Origin: JAICUY01 sp963716585
GTDB lineage: Bacteria; Chloroflexota; Limnocylindria; QHBO01
Length of the DNA: 64,000 bases
Assembly: GCA_963716585.1 (NCBI GenBank)
Contig: CAVQTN010000005.1
Location: 1-64,000, forward strand
Direction of reading: 5' to 3'
Under the pieces are notes generated by a model. The model was not told the DNA's origin. It searched no databases and saw nothing but the letters and a program-made list of their open reading frames with translations. This document shows, piece by piece, positions 29,356 to 37,392 of this stretch. A program made the translations under genes and the position numbers. How positions within the stretch are numbered: the stretch's first letter is position 1; every line of letters begins with the position of its first letter.

Positions 29356-31185
29356 ATGTGCGGAATCGTTGGGTACGTGGGGCCGCGTGACGCCGCGCCG
29401 ATCCTGCTCGAGGGGCTGCGCCGACTTGAATACCGCGGCTACGACTCGGCCGGCATCGCCCTGCTCACCGAAGCCGGCGACATCTTCGTTGAGAAGCGTG
29501 CCGGCAAGCTCACCAACCTGACCGAGCACCTCAACGGCGGAGCGCCGGCGGGCCATCCGGGCATCGCGCATACCCGGTGGGCGACCCACGGCCGGCCCAA
29601 CGACGCCAATGCCCATCCGCATACCGACTGCACCGGCAAGCTGGCGCTGATCCACAACGGGATCATCGAGAACTACGGCGAGATCGGAGAGCGGCTGCGT
29701 GCTGCCGGGCATCGGTTCGTCAGCGAGACCGACACCGAGGTGCTCGTCCACCTGATCGAGGAAAAGTATTCGGGCGACCTCGTCGAGGCTGTGCGCCTGG
29801 CCCTCCGGGAGGTGCGCGGCGCGTACGCCATCGGTGTGATGCATCACGACCACCCTGACCGGATCGTCGGCGCACGCATGAACGTGCCGCTCATCGTCGG
29901 GCTCGGCGACGGCGAGGCGTTCCTGGCCAGTGACGTGCCGGCCATCCTGGAGCACACCAAGAACGTCGTCATCCTGCAGGAGGGTGACATCGCCGACCTG
30001 ACCACCGATGGCGTGCGCATCCTCGACCTTCAGGGTGACACCGTCGAGCGCGAGGTCACCAAGATCCGCTGGAACATCGCCGCGGCGGAGAAGGGTGGCT
30101 TCCCGCACTTCACCCTCAAGGAGATCTACGAGCAGCCGCACGCCATCCAGGAAGCGCTCCGCGGCAGGATCGACGAGCGAGGCACCGTCAGCATCCCCGA
30201 GCTGGTGGCGATCGAGGACAAGCTGCGCCGCGCTGAGCGTGTGTACGTGGTCGGCTGCGGCACGGCCGGGTACGCCGCTCAGGCCGGCGCGTACCTCATC
30301 CAGCACTGGGCTGGCCTGCCGGCCCAGGCGCAGGTGGGCAGCGAGATGCGCTACGCCCCGCCACCGCTCGACGACCGGACCCTGGTCATCAGTGTCAGCC
30401 AGTCGGGCGAGACGGCGGACACGCTGGCACCCCAGAAGCTGGCCGCCGAGCTCGGCGCCACGATCGTGGTCGTTACCAACGTCGTCGGCAGCGCCATCAC
30501 CCGCGAGGCCGATGCGGTCTGCTACCTGCAGGCAGGCCCCGAGATCGCGGTCGCGTCGACCAAGGCGTTCGTCACCCAGGTCCTGGTCCTGCAGATGATC
30601 GCGCTCCATCTGGCCGCGCTGCGCGGCACGCTCAGCAGCCACCGGCAGCGCATGTTCGGCCAGGCGATGCGCGAGCTGCCGGCGATGGCTGCCGAGGCGC
30701 TCAAGCGCGCCCCGCAGGTCAAGAAGCTGGCCCAGCGCATGGCCGGCGTGCGCGACGTGATGTACATCGGCCGGGGGCTTGGGCACACGGTGGCCATGGA
30801 GGGCGCACTCAAGCTCAAGGAGCTGAGCTACGTGCACGCCGAGGGATATGCGGCCGGCGAGCTGAAGCATGGCCCCATCGCGCTCCTCGATCCCCAGACG
30901 CCGCTGGTCGCCATCGCGACGCGGGGAGCGACGTACGACAAGCTCGTCAGCAACGTCGCCGAGGCCCGAGCGCGGTCCGCGCCGGTGATCGCCGTCGCCA
31001 GCGAGGGCGACGAGGAGATCGGCCGCTACGCCGGCGAGGTCCTCTTCGTCCCGGAGACGCTCGAGGAGCTGATGCCGGCCATCGCCATCCTGCCCCTGCA
31101 GCTGCTCGCCTACGAGGTGGCCGTGGCGCGCGGCACCGACGTCGATCAGCCACGCAACCTGGCGAAATCGGTCACGGTCGAGTAG
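29356..31185 (+). CDS. glmS: Glutamine-fructose-6-phosphate aminotransferase GlmS
   Basis: First step of amino-sugar synthesis, making glucosamine-6-phosphate from fructose-6-phosphate and glutamine. The 609-residue protein has the nucleophile Cys directly after Met (MCGIVGYVG), the glutaminase signatures HTRWATHG and HNGIIENY, then two SIS domains with SQSGETADT and the end NLAKSVTVE. ATG 29356 must be the start because the Cys has to be N-terminal; the open frame upstream lies inside glmM. No glmS ribozyme is recognisable in the 23-base gap. Confidence 0.97.
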   Translation: MCGIVGYVGPRDAAPILLEGLRRLEYRGYDSAGIALLTEAGDIFVEKRAGKLTNLTEHLNGGAPAGHPGIAHTRWATHGRPNDANAHPHTDCTGKLALIHNGIIENYGEIGERLRAAGHRFVSETDTEVLVHLIEEKYSGDLVEAVRLALREVRGAYAIGVMHHDHPDRIVGARMNVPLIVGLGDGEAFLASDVPAILEHTKNVVILQEGDIADLTTDGVRILDLQGDTVEREVTKIRWNIAAAEKGGFPHFTLKEIYEQPHAIQEALRGRIDERGTVSIPELVAIEDKLRRAERVYVVGCGTAGYAAQAGAYLIQHWAGLPAQAQVGSEMRYAPPPLDDRTLVISVSQSGETADTLAPQKLAAELGATIVVVTNVVGSAITREADAVCYLQAGPEIAVASTKAFVTQVLVLQMIALHLAALRGTLSSHRQRMFGQAMRELPAMAAEALKRAPQVKKLAQRMAGVRDVMYIGRGLGHTVAMEGALKLKELSYVHAEGYAAGELKHGPIALLDPQTPLVAIATRGATYDKLVSNVAEARARSAPVIAVASEGDEEIGRYAGEVLFVPETLEELMPAIAILPLQLLAYEVAVARGTDVDQPRNLAKSVTVE

Positions 31186-31210
31186 TCGGCGCTCCGGTGA
31201 GCTGCGCAGC

Positions 31211-31588
31211 GTGACCCGCCACGAGATCGGCGTCGACCTGGTCGACATCGACCGCATCCAGCGGGTCCTGGGTCGCTACCCGGAGCGCTTCCGGCGCCGC
31301 GTGCTGACCGAGAAGGAGGACCGCTATTGCGGCCCGAAGATCGAACGCGTCGCCGGGCGCTGGGCGGCCAAGGAGGCGATCAGCAAGGTGCTCGGCCTGG
31401 GCGTGCGCGGCGTGGGCTGGCGGGAGATCGAAGTCCTGCCCAACCGCGCCGGTCAGCCGCAGGTCCTCCTGCACCGCCGAGCGGCTGCGCGCGCCGAGGC
31501 GATGGGCCTCGACGAAGTGAGCGTCTCGATCACGCACGAGCGGCACATGGCGGTCGCGGTCGCCGTCGCGCATCGGGCGCACACCTGA
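31211..31588 (+). CDS. acpS: Holo-[acyl-carrier-protein] synthase AcpS
   Basis: Transfers phosphopantetheine from CoA to acyl carrier protein. The 125-residue product has the two family motifs GVDLVDIDRI near the N-terminus and RWAAKEAISKVLG in the middle, and ends with SVSITHERHMAVAVAV. GTG 31211 gives the expected distance to the first motif. It lies between glmS and nnrD, next to alr, an arrangement shared with many Firmicutes. Confidence 0.94.
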   Translation: MTRHEIGVDLVDIDRIQRVLGRYPERFRRRVLTEKEDRYCGPKIERVAGRWAAKEAISKVLGLGVRGVGWREIEVLPNRAGQPQVLLHRRAAARAEAMGLDEVSVSITHERHMAVAVAVAHRAHT

Positions 31589-31596
31589 CCTGAGCC

Positions 31597-32487
31597 ATGG
31601 AGATCCAGGCCATCGACCGGGAGTGGGTCGCCGCGCACTTGCCGCCGCGTCCCTCCCATGCCCACAAGGGTACCTTCGGCCGCTTGTTGATCCTGGCCGG
31701 GTCGCTGGAGTACGGCGGTGCGGCGCTGCTGTGCGGCCTCGGGGCTGCCCGAGCCGGCGCCGGCCTGGTGTGCGTGGCCTCGCCCGAATCGGTGACGCTG
31801 CGGCTGCTCGGCCAGGTTCCCGAGTTGATCTGGATGCCGCTCGCCGAGGAAGCACCGGGCCTGACGTCTCCGGCCGGCTGGCGCCGGCTGGCGACCGAGT
31901 CGACGTCGTATGACGCGATGGTCATCGGGCCCGGGCTCGGCCGGCAGCCGGGCACACTGCGCCGGACGCGCGGTCTGATCGGAGAGGTGAGCCGGCCGGC
32001 CGTCATCGACGCCGACGCGCTGAACGCCCTGGCCGGGGACGACCGCTGGTGGCGCGGCATCGCCGCGCCGTTGGTGCTCACTCCGCACCCGGGCGAGTTC
32101 GGCCGCCTGACCCACGCGGACCCGCCCGCCGACGACGACGCGACCCGGGCCGCGGCGGCCGCGGCGGCGGCTGAGCTGTGGGGCCAGGTGGTGGTGCTCA
32201 AGGGCGCGAACACGGTGGTGGCGGCACCGGACGGTCGGCTGCTGCGCTCCAGCGTGGCCACACCGGCGCTGGCGACGGCGGGTAGCGGCGACGTGCTGGC
32301 GGGTGCCATCGGGGCGCTGCTGGCCGGGGGTGCCGAGCCGTTCGAGGCGGCAGGCTGCGGCGTGGCACTGCATGCCGCGGCGGGCCTGCTGGCCGGGGAA
32401 CGCATCGGGCCGGCCGGCGTGATGGCACACGACATCGCTCACCTCCTGCCACCGGCCGCGCGGACGTTTGGCGAGCGGGGCCGATGA
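31597..32487 (+). CDS. nnrD: ADP-dependent (S)-NAD(P)H-hydrate dehydratase
   Basis: Repairs hydrated NAD(P)H. The 296-residue product is the ribokinase-like YjeF C-terminal domain alone: HKGTFGRLLILAGS near residues 23-36, GPGLGR, DADALNAL, LTPHPGEFGRL, VVLKGANTVV and the ADP-binding ATAGSGDVLAG. The epimerase domain usually fused to it is absent here and must be elsewhere if present. It overlaps alr by four bases. Confidence 0.93.
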   Translation: MEIQAIDREWVAAHLPPRPSHAHKGTFGRLLILAGSLEYGGAALLCGLGAARAGAGLVCVASPESVTLRLLGQVPELIWMPLAEEAPGLTSPAGWRRLATESTSYDAMVIGPGLGRQPGTLRRTRGLIGEVSRPAVIDADALNALAGDDRWWRGIAAPLVLTPHPGEFGRLTHADPPADDDATRAAAAAAAAELWGQVVVLKGANTVVAAPDGRLLRSSVATPALATAGSGDVLAGAIGALLAGGAEPFEAAGCGVALHAAAGLLAGERIGPAGVMAHDIAHLLPPAARTFGERGR

Positions 32488-33614
32488 TCGGGCACAGCCC
32501 GCACCGCGCGTGGATCGAGATCGACCACCCAGCACTGGCATCCAACCTGGCCGTGATCCGGCGGCTGGCCGGCGCTGAGAAGCAGGTCATCGGCGTGGTG
32601 AAGGCCAATGCCTATGGTCATGGCGCGGTGGCCGTCGCCGAGACGTTGCTGGCGAACCGGGTCGAGCGACTCGCGGTCGCGACCGTCGGTGAGGCGCAGC
32701 AGCTGCGTCGTGCCGGCATCCAGGCCGCGATCCTGGTGCTCTGGGGAGTGGGTGACCAGGAGGCGACGCGGATGCTGGCCGACGGCCTCGAGGCGACGGT
32801 CTACGCCGAGCGCGACGTGCAGCTGCTTGAACGTGCCGCGGCCGAGGCCGGTCGACGGGCAGCGGTCCATCTCAAGCTCGACTCCGGGCTTGGCAGGCAG
32901 GGGATCGAGCCTGCCTCGGCGCTGGGATTGGCGACCCGCATCGCCCGCAGCCGGCACCTGCGGCTGGCCGGTACCTACAGCCACCTGGCAGCCCCTGGCG
33001 AGGATGATGCCCACACCGACGTGCAGCTGCTGCGACTCGCCCAGCTGCTCGACGCGATGCGTTCCGCGGGCATCGACCCCGGCCTCGTGCATGTCGCGGC
33101 CAGTGGCGGGATCCTGGCGGGTGCCGGCGCATTCGCCGACGCGGTGCGGCCGGGCCTGGCGCTCTACGGGATGCTGCCGCACTGGGCCGTCGATCGCGAC
33201 CCGGGACTGCGTCCGATCCTCAGCCTCAGGGCGCTGCCGCTGCGCCTTTTCGACCTCCGCGCCGGCGAGGCGCTGGGCTACGGGCTGCGCTTTCGTGCAT
33301 CGCGGACGACGCGCATCGCCACGCTCGGCATCGGCTACGGCGATGGCTGGCCGCGGAGCCAGGCCAACAACGGGCTGGCCCTGGTGCGCGGGGTGCGAGC
33401 GCCGATCGTCGGCGCCATCAGCATGGATGGGCTGACCGTCGATGTCGGTGAGATCGATGATGTAACCTACGGCGACGAGTTCGTCCTGATCGGCGATCAG
33501 ATGCAGTCGCGAATCAGCGCCGATGAGGTCGCCGCCCAGCGCCGGACCATCAACTACGAAGTGACGACCGGCCTCCGCGAACGCCTTCCGCGCGTGCACA
33601 TCGGGAAGCGGTAG
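32484..33614 (+). CDS. alr: Alanine racemase
   Basis: PLP enzyme that supplies D-alanine for peptidoglycan. The 376-residue product has the PLP lysine in VVKANAYGHG (Lys40), the catalytic Tyr in LGYGLRFRA (Tyr266), PGLALYG, GYGDGWPR and ISMDGLTVDV. ATG 32484 overlaps the nnrD stop. The stop shares its last base with the GTG of the macro-domain gene, so the two are coupled. Confidence 0.95.
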   Translation: MIGHSPHRAWIEIDHPALASNLAVIRRLAGAEKQVIGVVKANAYGHGAVAVAETLLANRVERLAVATVGEAQQLRRAGIQAAILVLWGVGDQEATRMLADGLEATVYAERDVQLLERAAAEAGRRAAVHLKLDSGLGRQGIEPASALGLATRIARSRHLRLAGTYSHLAAPGEDDAHTDVQLLRLAQLLDAMRSAGIDPGLVHVAASGGILAGAGAFADAVRPGLALYGMLPHWAVDRDPGLRPILSLRALPLRLFDLRAGEALGYGLRFRASRTTRIATLGIGYGDGWPRSQANNGLALVRGVRAPIVGAISMDGLTVDVGEIDDVTYGDEFVLIGDQMQSRISADEVAAQRRTINYEVTTGLRERLPRVHIGKR

Positions 33615-34153
33615 TGGACCGGCCGATCGTCGAGCGAGCAGCAATGCCCATTCCGGACATCGACGTGTGGCAGGGGGAGATCGGCGAGCTGGAGGTCGAC
33701 GCGATCATCGTGCCGGCCAATGAGAGCCTGTTCATGACCGGCCCCACCGCCAGCAGCCTGAAGCGCCGCGCCGGCGACGAGGTCGAGCGCGAGGCGGTCG
33801 AGCAGGGTCCGATCGCCGCCGGCAATGCCGTCGTCACGGGCGCCGGCAACCTCGCCACGCCGCACCTGATCCACACCGTGGCGATTGGCCACGACCTGCG
33901 CGCGGACCCCGACCAGCTCAGGCACGCACTCGAGGCAGCGCTGGAACGAGCCGAGGAGCTTGGCCTGCGACGTGTGGCCATGGCACCACTTGGCGTCGAG
34001 CGCGGCGTCTTCTCGGCCCCCGATGCGGCCGCCCTGGCGATGGAGGTTCTCGCGGGCCACCCGCGGTTGCAGGTCGTCATCGCCGTCACCAACCCTGGCG
34101 ACGCGGCCGCCTTCACGGCCGCGGTGCAGTTCACCCGGGCCGAGGCCCGATGA
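33614..34153 (+). CDS. Macro-domain protein (ADP-ribose-binding type)
   Basis: The 179-residue product is a single macro domain: VDAIIVPANESLFMTGP forms the first part of the ligand pocket, then AIAAGNAVVTGAGNL-like glycine loops (written GPIAAGNAVVTGAG in the protein) and a late APLGVERGVFS loop. Family members bind or hydrolyse ADP-ribose, O-acetyl-ADP-ribose or related groups. GTG 33614 overlaps the alr stop, tying it to D-alanine supply without an obvious biochemical link. The substrate cannot be told from sequence alone. Confidence 0.85.
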   Translation: MDRPIVERAAMPIPDIDVWQGEIGELEVDAIIVPANESLFMTGPTASSLKRRAGDEVEREAVEQGPIAAGNAVVTGAGNLATPHLIHTVAIGHDLRADPDQLRHALEAALERAEELGLRRVAMAPLGVERGVFSAPDAAALAMEVLAGHPRLQVVIAVTNPGDAAAFTAAVQFTRAEAR

Positions 34154-34389
34154 GGCAGGATCCCACCGAGACGCTCGCCCATGAACTCCATACACGGGGC
34201 CTGGACACGCCCGCGCGGCTGCTGCTCGACGCGCACCGTCCCCTGCGCCCGCTGCTCGCGCACGCCGGCACGTTCCTGTCGCCGATTCTTTCCCCGCTGC
34301 TCGGCCGGCGGCTCACCGCATGGCGCACCGCCCTGGAGGAGCCCGCCGCGTACGACCGCCTGATCGATCGGCTGCGGGGCGACGGCTGA
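34150..34389 (+). CDS. Small protein of unknown function, first gene of the membrane cluster
   Basis: A 79-residue product I do not recognise. It is helical and Leu/Ala/Arg-rich, with a central LLDAHRPLRPLLAHAGTFLSP stretch that could be amphipathic or a short hydrophobic hairpin, and ends YDRLIDRLRGDG. Its ATG overlaps the macro-domain stop by four bases, and its stop overlaps the next ATG by one base, so it is probably translated together with the membrane genes downstream. No cysteines or catalytic motif. Confidence 0.7.
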   Translation: MRQDPTETLAHELHTRGLDTPARLLLDAHRPLRPLLAHAGTFLSPILSPLLGRRLTAWRTALEEPAAYDRLIDRLRGDG

Positions 34390-35231
34390 TGCCGGACATC
34401 GGCGAGCTGATCGGACGCCTGGTCGGCGTCGTCGGACAGGTGCTGGGCGCTTCGTCGCTGCGGCTCGGGATCGGCCCGACGCTGGCCATCGCCGGCATCG
34501 TGTTGATCCTGCTGTCGCTCGTCGCGCGCCCGACGTCGCGCTGGCTGACACGCGACCTTGGACACCTGTCGGCCGTCGGGCGGGCCATGGCCCTCGCAGC
34601 GGAATCGGCCGCGGCCGCGACGTTTTCGCTGGGCACGGCGGGGATCGCACGATCGGTCTCCGCGGCAGCTCGGCTGCAGACGCTGGCGGCGCTGCCGATC
34701 CTGGGCCACGTCGCCGCGGCCGCCGCGCGCAGCGGGGTGCCACTGGACGTCACCACCAACGACCCGGTGGCGGCCATCCTGGCGGAGACGACGGTGGCCG
34801 ACGCCCACCGCCGCACGGAGACGCTCGAGCGCGCCAGCCGGTCCCGGGTGATCTACGTCGGCGAGGGTCGCGGAACCGCAGCCGCCCACGCACTGGCGAG
34901 CATGCCCACGCCCGGCGCGGCGTTCGTCATGGGCGGGCTGGGCGAGGAGGCGCTACTGCTGCTCGAGGGGGTGGCCGACGAAGCGCGTTCGACGAGCTTC
35001 GGCACGGCCGATGCATCGCAGGCCGGCTCCGTCCTGCTCGACGGCGAGGGCACCCTCATCGGCCCCGAGCTCTACCAGGCGCCGAGTGACCTCGCCCGCC
35101 GCGGGCACGATCGCATCGCCGTCTTCGCCGGCAACCGCGTCGCCGGGATCTCGCTGATCGTGCTGGTCCTCGGCTCCGCGCTGGTGCTCTTCGGCAGGGT
35201 CGACCTGGCTGGCTTCCTCGTCGGGCACTGA
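34389..35231 (+). CDS. Membrane protein of the ASKHA cluster (DUF6754-like)
   Basis: A 280-residue product with one membrane segment near residues 27-47 (LAIAGIVLILLSLVA) and one near the C-terminus (SLIVLVLGSALVLFG). The roughly 200 residues between them are soluble, with VIYVGEGRGTAAAH and FVMGGLGEEALLLLEGV, a glycine-rich pattern that might bind a ligand. From memory it resembles the family listed as DUF6754, unverified. The function is unknown. The ATG overlaps the previous stop, and the next gene begins three bases after its stop. Confidence 0.75.
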   Translation: MPDIGELIGRLVGVVGQVLGASSLRLGIGPTLAIAGIVLILLSLVARPTSRWLTRDLGHLSAVGRAMALAAESAAAATFSLGTAGIARSVSAAARLQTLAALPILGHVAAAAARSGVPLDVTTNDPVAAILAETTVADAHRRTETLERASRSRVIYVGEGRGTAAAHALASMPTPGAAFVMGGLGEEALLLLEGVADEARSTSFGTADASQAGSVLLDGEGTLIGPELYQAPSDLARRGHDRIAVFAGNRVAGISLIVLVLGSALVLFGRVDLAGFLVGH

Positions 35232-35234
35232 GCG

Positions 35235-35855
35235 ATGCGCCGTTCGCTGCCTGCCACGCTGGTCGTCGTCGTCGGCCTGCTGCTGCTCGCCGACTTCGTC
35301 ATCGTCAACCCATCCCTGGCCGCGGTTGCCGGCGTGCTGCTCCAGTATCTTGTGCTGCTGGCCGCCGCCGCCGCGATCGCCGGCGGCCTGGCGCTAGCCC
35401 TGCGCCAGATCGCCGACCTGCGCCACGCGCGCGGCGAGCGGGTCGGGTCGTCGCTGGTCCTGGGCGGCATGGGGCTCATGCTGATCGCCGGCTTCCTCCC
35501 GGGCTCGGCGGGTGTCGCCGATCCGGTGATGGAGTGGCTGGTGGCGGCGCTGCTGGCACCACTCGTGGCGTCGCTCTTCGCGCTGCTCTTCTTCTTCCTG
35601 CTGGCCGCCGCGCGGCGGGGCATGCGGCTGCGATCGCGCGAGACGAGCGTGATGCTGGTCGCGGCGGCCGTGGTGCTCATCCTGCTGCTGCCGCTCGACG
35701 GCGTCGTGGGCCGCTGGTTGGCTGGAGCGGCCGGCTGGGCCCTCGCGGTCCCCATCGGAGCCGTGTTCCGCGGCCTTCTCATCGGCGTGGCGATCGCAAC
35801 CGCGATCGCCGCCGCTCGCCTGCTGCTGGCGGTAGACGGAGCGGTCGATGACTGA
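35235..35855 (+). CDS. Polytopic membrane protein of unknown function
   Basis: A 206-residue, very hydrophobic product with about six membrane segments, for example VVVVGLLLLADFVIV (residues 9-23), a long second helix near 30-55, LLFFFLLAAA, and a final pair near 160-198. Charged residues occur only in short loops such as RQIADLRHARGERV. No transporter signature or conserved polar residue pattern is evident. ATG 35235 follows the DUF6754-like gene by three bases, and the next gene begins 11 bases later. Confidence 0.75.
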   Translation: MRRSLPATLVVVVGLLLLADFVIVNPSLAAVAGVLLQYLVLLAAAAAIAGGLALALRQIADLRHARGERVGSSLVLGGMGLMLIAGFLPGSAGVADPVMEWLVAALLAPLVASLFALLFFFLLAAARRGMRLRSRETSVMLVAAAVVLILLLPLDGVVGRWLAGAAGWALAVPIGAVFRGLLIGVAIATAIAAARLLLAVDGAVDD

Positions 35856-35866
35856 GATCGTGCCGA

Positions 35867-36751
35867 GTGACTGAGCGTCGCGCGCGTCGGACGGCAGGCG
35901 GATGGGGTTGGCGCTCGTTCGCCCCGTTCGCCGCGCTGGGACTCCTCGCCGTGGCGGTCGTGCTGCCCAACCTGGCCCCGCCGTTGAGCCTGGCCAACCC
36001 GGACCGGACCAGCGCGACGGCCTTTCGTGCCGCGCTGGCGCCACTGCCCGGCGACGCACTCGTGCTCGTCGCCTTCGACGCCGACTTCGGAACCTACCCC
36101 GAGATCCGCTACGCGACCCGCGCCGTGATCGATGACCTGCTCGCGCGAGGCGCGTCGCTCGCCTTCGTCAGTTACACGCCCGAGGGGCGCGCATTGGCCA
36201 GCGAAGAGCTCGCTCGGCTGCAACGTGGTGGCGTCGCCGGCGATCGGCTGCTCGATATCGGCTACCAGTCGGGCGTGGAGGCGGCCCTGGTCCAGGGCGT
36301 GACCTCGATCCTGCCGGATTCCGCCGGTGGCGCCGCAGCGTCACGCATCCGCGCGATGGGCGGCGGCATCGACGCCTTCAGCGCGGCCCTGATCATTGGC
36401 GGCAGCGATCTCGGCCCGCGGGCGTGGATCGAGCAGGTCGCGACGCGGATTCCCCGGCTACGGCTGCTGGCCATCGCGCCGACCTTCCTGCGGCCCGAGC
36501 TGGAGCCCTACCTGGCCTCCGGCCAGCTCGCCGGCCTGCTCGGCACGCTCCGCGACGGCGTGGCCTACGGGATCGATTCCGGCCACGGCATCGACGCCCG
36601 CACCGGAACCACCGGCGGGGCCGCGGATCAGCCGCCCAGCGCCCTGGCGATGCTGCTCGGCATGCTGATCGGCATCGGCGTCCTGCTCGAGGCCAGCGGC
36701 TGGCGCCTCGGCACGCGTCTCCGCGAGCTCGCCGCGACATTGCGCCCATGA
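35867..36751 (+). CDS. Membrane-anchored extracytoplasmic protein of unknown function
   Basis: A 294-residue product with an N-terminal membrane segment (FAALGLLAVAVVLP), a domain of about 215 residues predicted outside the membrane, and a C-terminal membrane segment near residues 262-280. The domain has an alpha/beta look: ALVLVAFDADFGTYPEIRYA, LAFVSYTPEGRALA, ALIIGGSDLG and LRLLAIAPTFL alternate strand and helix. Topology is inference. GTG 35867 fits the spacing. The 3' end overlaps the next gene by four bases. Confidence 0.75.
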   Translation: MTERRARRTAGGWGWRSFAPFAALGLLAVAVVLPNLAPPLSLANPDRTSATAFRAALAPLPGDALVLVAFDADFGTYPEIRYATRAVIDDLLARGASLAFVSYTPEGRALASEELARLQRGGVAGDRLLDIGYQSGVEAALVQGVTSILPDSAGGAAASRIRAMGGGIDAFSAALIIGGSDLGPRAWIEQVATRIPRLRLLAIAPTFLRPELEPYLASGQLAGLLGTLRDGVAYGIDSGHGIDARTGTTGGAADQPPSALAMLLGMLIGIGVLLEASGWRLGTRLRELAATLRP

Positions 36752-37392
36752 GCGGCTTCTTCGCGTCCGACGCCGCGGGCGTCGCGGGCACCACCCTGGC
36801 CGCGCTGCTGACCATCGTGGTGTGGTCCTACCTGGCGGGCGAGCGCCGCCTCTTCACCTGGGCGCAGCACCTCCTCGCGGGCCTGGCAACCGGATACCTG
36901 GTCGTCATCTCGGTCCGCGAGGTGCTCGTGCCGCGCCTGTTCCAGCCGTTGCTCGACGACCCGCGCGGCCACCTCGTCCTGTGGCCGGCGTTCGTGCTCG
37001 TCGCGGTGCTGGTCCTGGCCCGCTGGCTGCCGCGCCCGGTCGTCGCCGTTCCCGTGGCGCTGCTCATCGCCGGAACCGCCGCCTTCGCGCTCGGGGGCGC
37101 GGTGGTCGGCACGCTGCTGCCGCAGCTGGCCGCCAGCCTGCTGCCGGCCGGTGCGACCGCCGGCGGCTGGCTGAACGCCGGCATCGGCCTCCTGATCAGC
37201 GCGCTGGTGATCGTCGCCTTTCTGCATGGGACGCGGAGTGGGCGCCTTGCCATCGTCGCCGGTGGCACCGGACGCTGGCTGCTGGTCGGGGGCCTGGGCG
37301 GATGGCTGGGCTTCCTGCTCGTGAGCCGGCTGGCGCTGCTGGTCGACCGCCTGCGCTTCATCCTGGTCGACTGGCTGGGGCTGGGCCGATGA
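36748..37392 (+). CDS. Second polytopic membrane protein of the cluster
   Basis: A 214-residue product with about six membrane segments, beginning AGTTLAALLTIVVWSYLAGER and including LVLWPAFVLVAVLVLARWLP and WLLVGGLGGWLGFLLVSRL. A conserved-looking GERRLFTWAQHLLAG loop follows the first helix. No known family is evident to me. It overlaps both neighbours by four bases, so it is coupled to the ATPase gene downstream. Confidence 0.75.
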   Translation: MSGFFASDAAGVAGTTLAALLTIVVWSYLAGERRLFTWAQHLLAGLATGYLVVISVREVLVPRLFQPLLDDPRGHLVLWPAFVLVAVLVLARWLPRPVVAVPVALLIAGTAAFALGGAVVGTLLPQLAASLLPAGATAGGWLNAGIGLLISALVIVAFLHGTRSGRLAIVAGGTGRWLLVGGLGGWLGFLLVSRLALLVDRLRFILVDWLGLGR

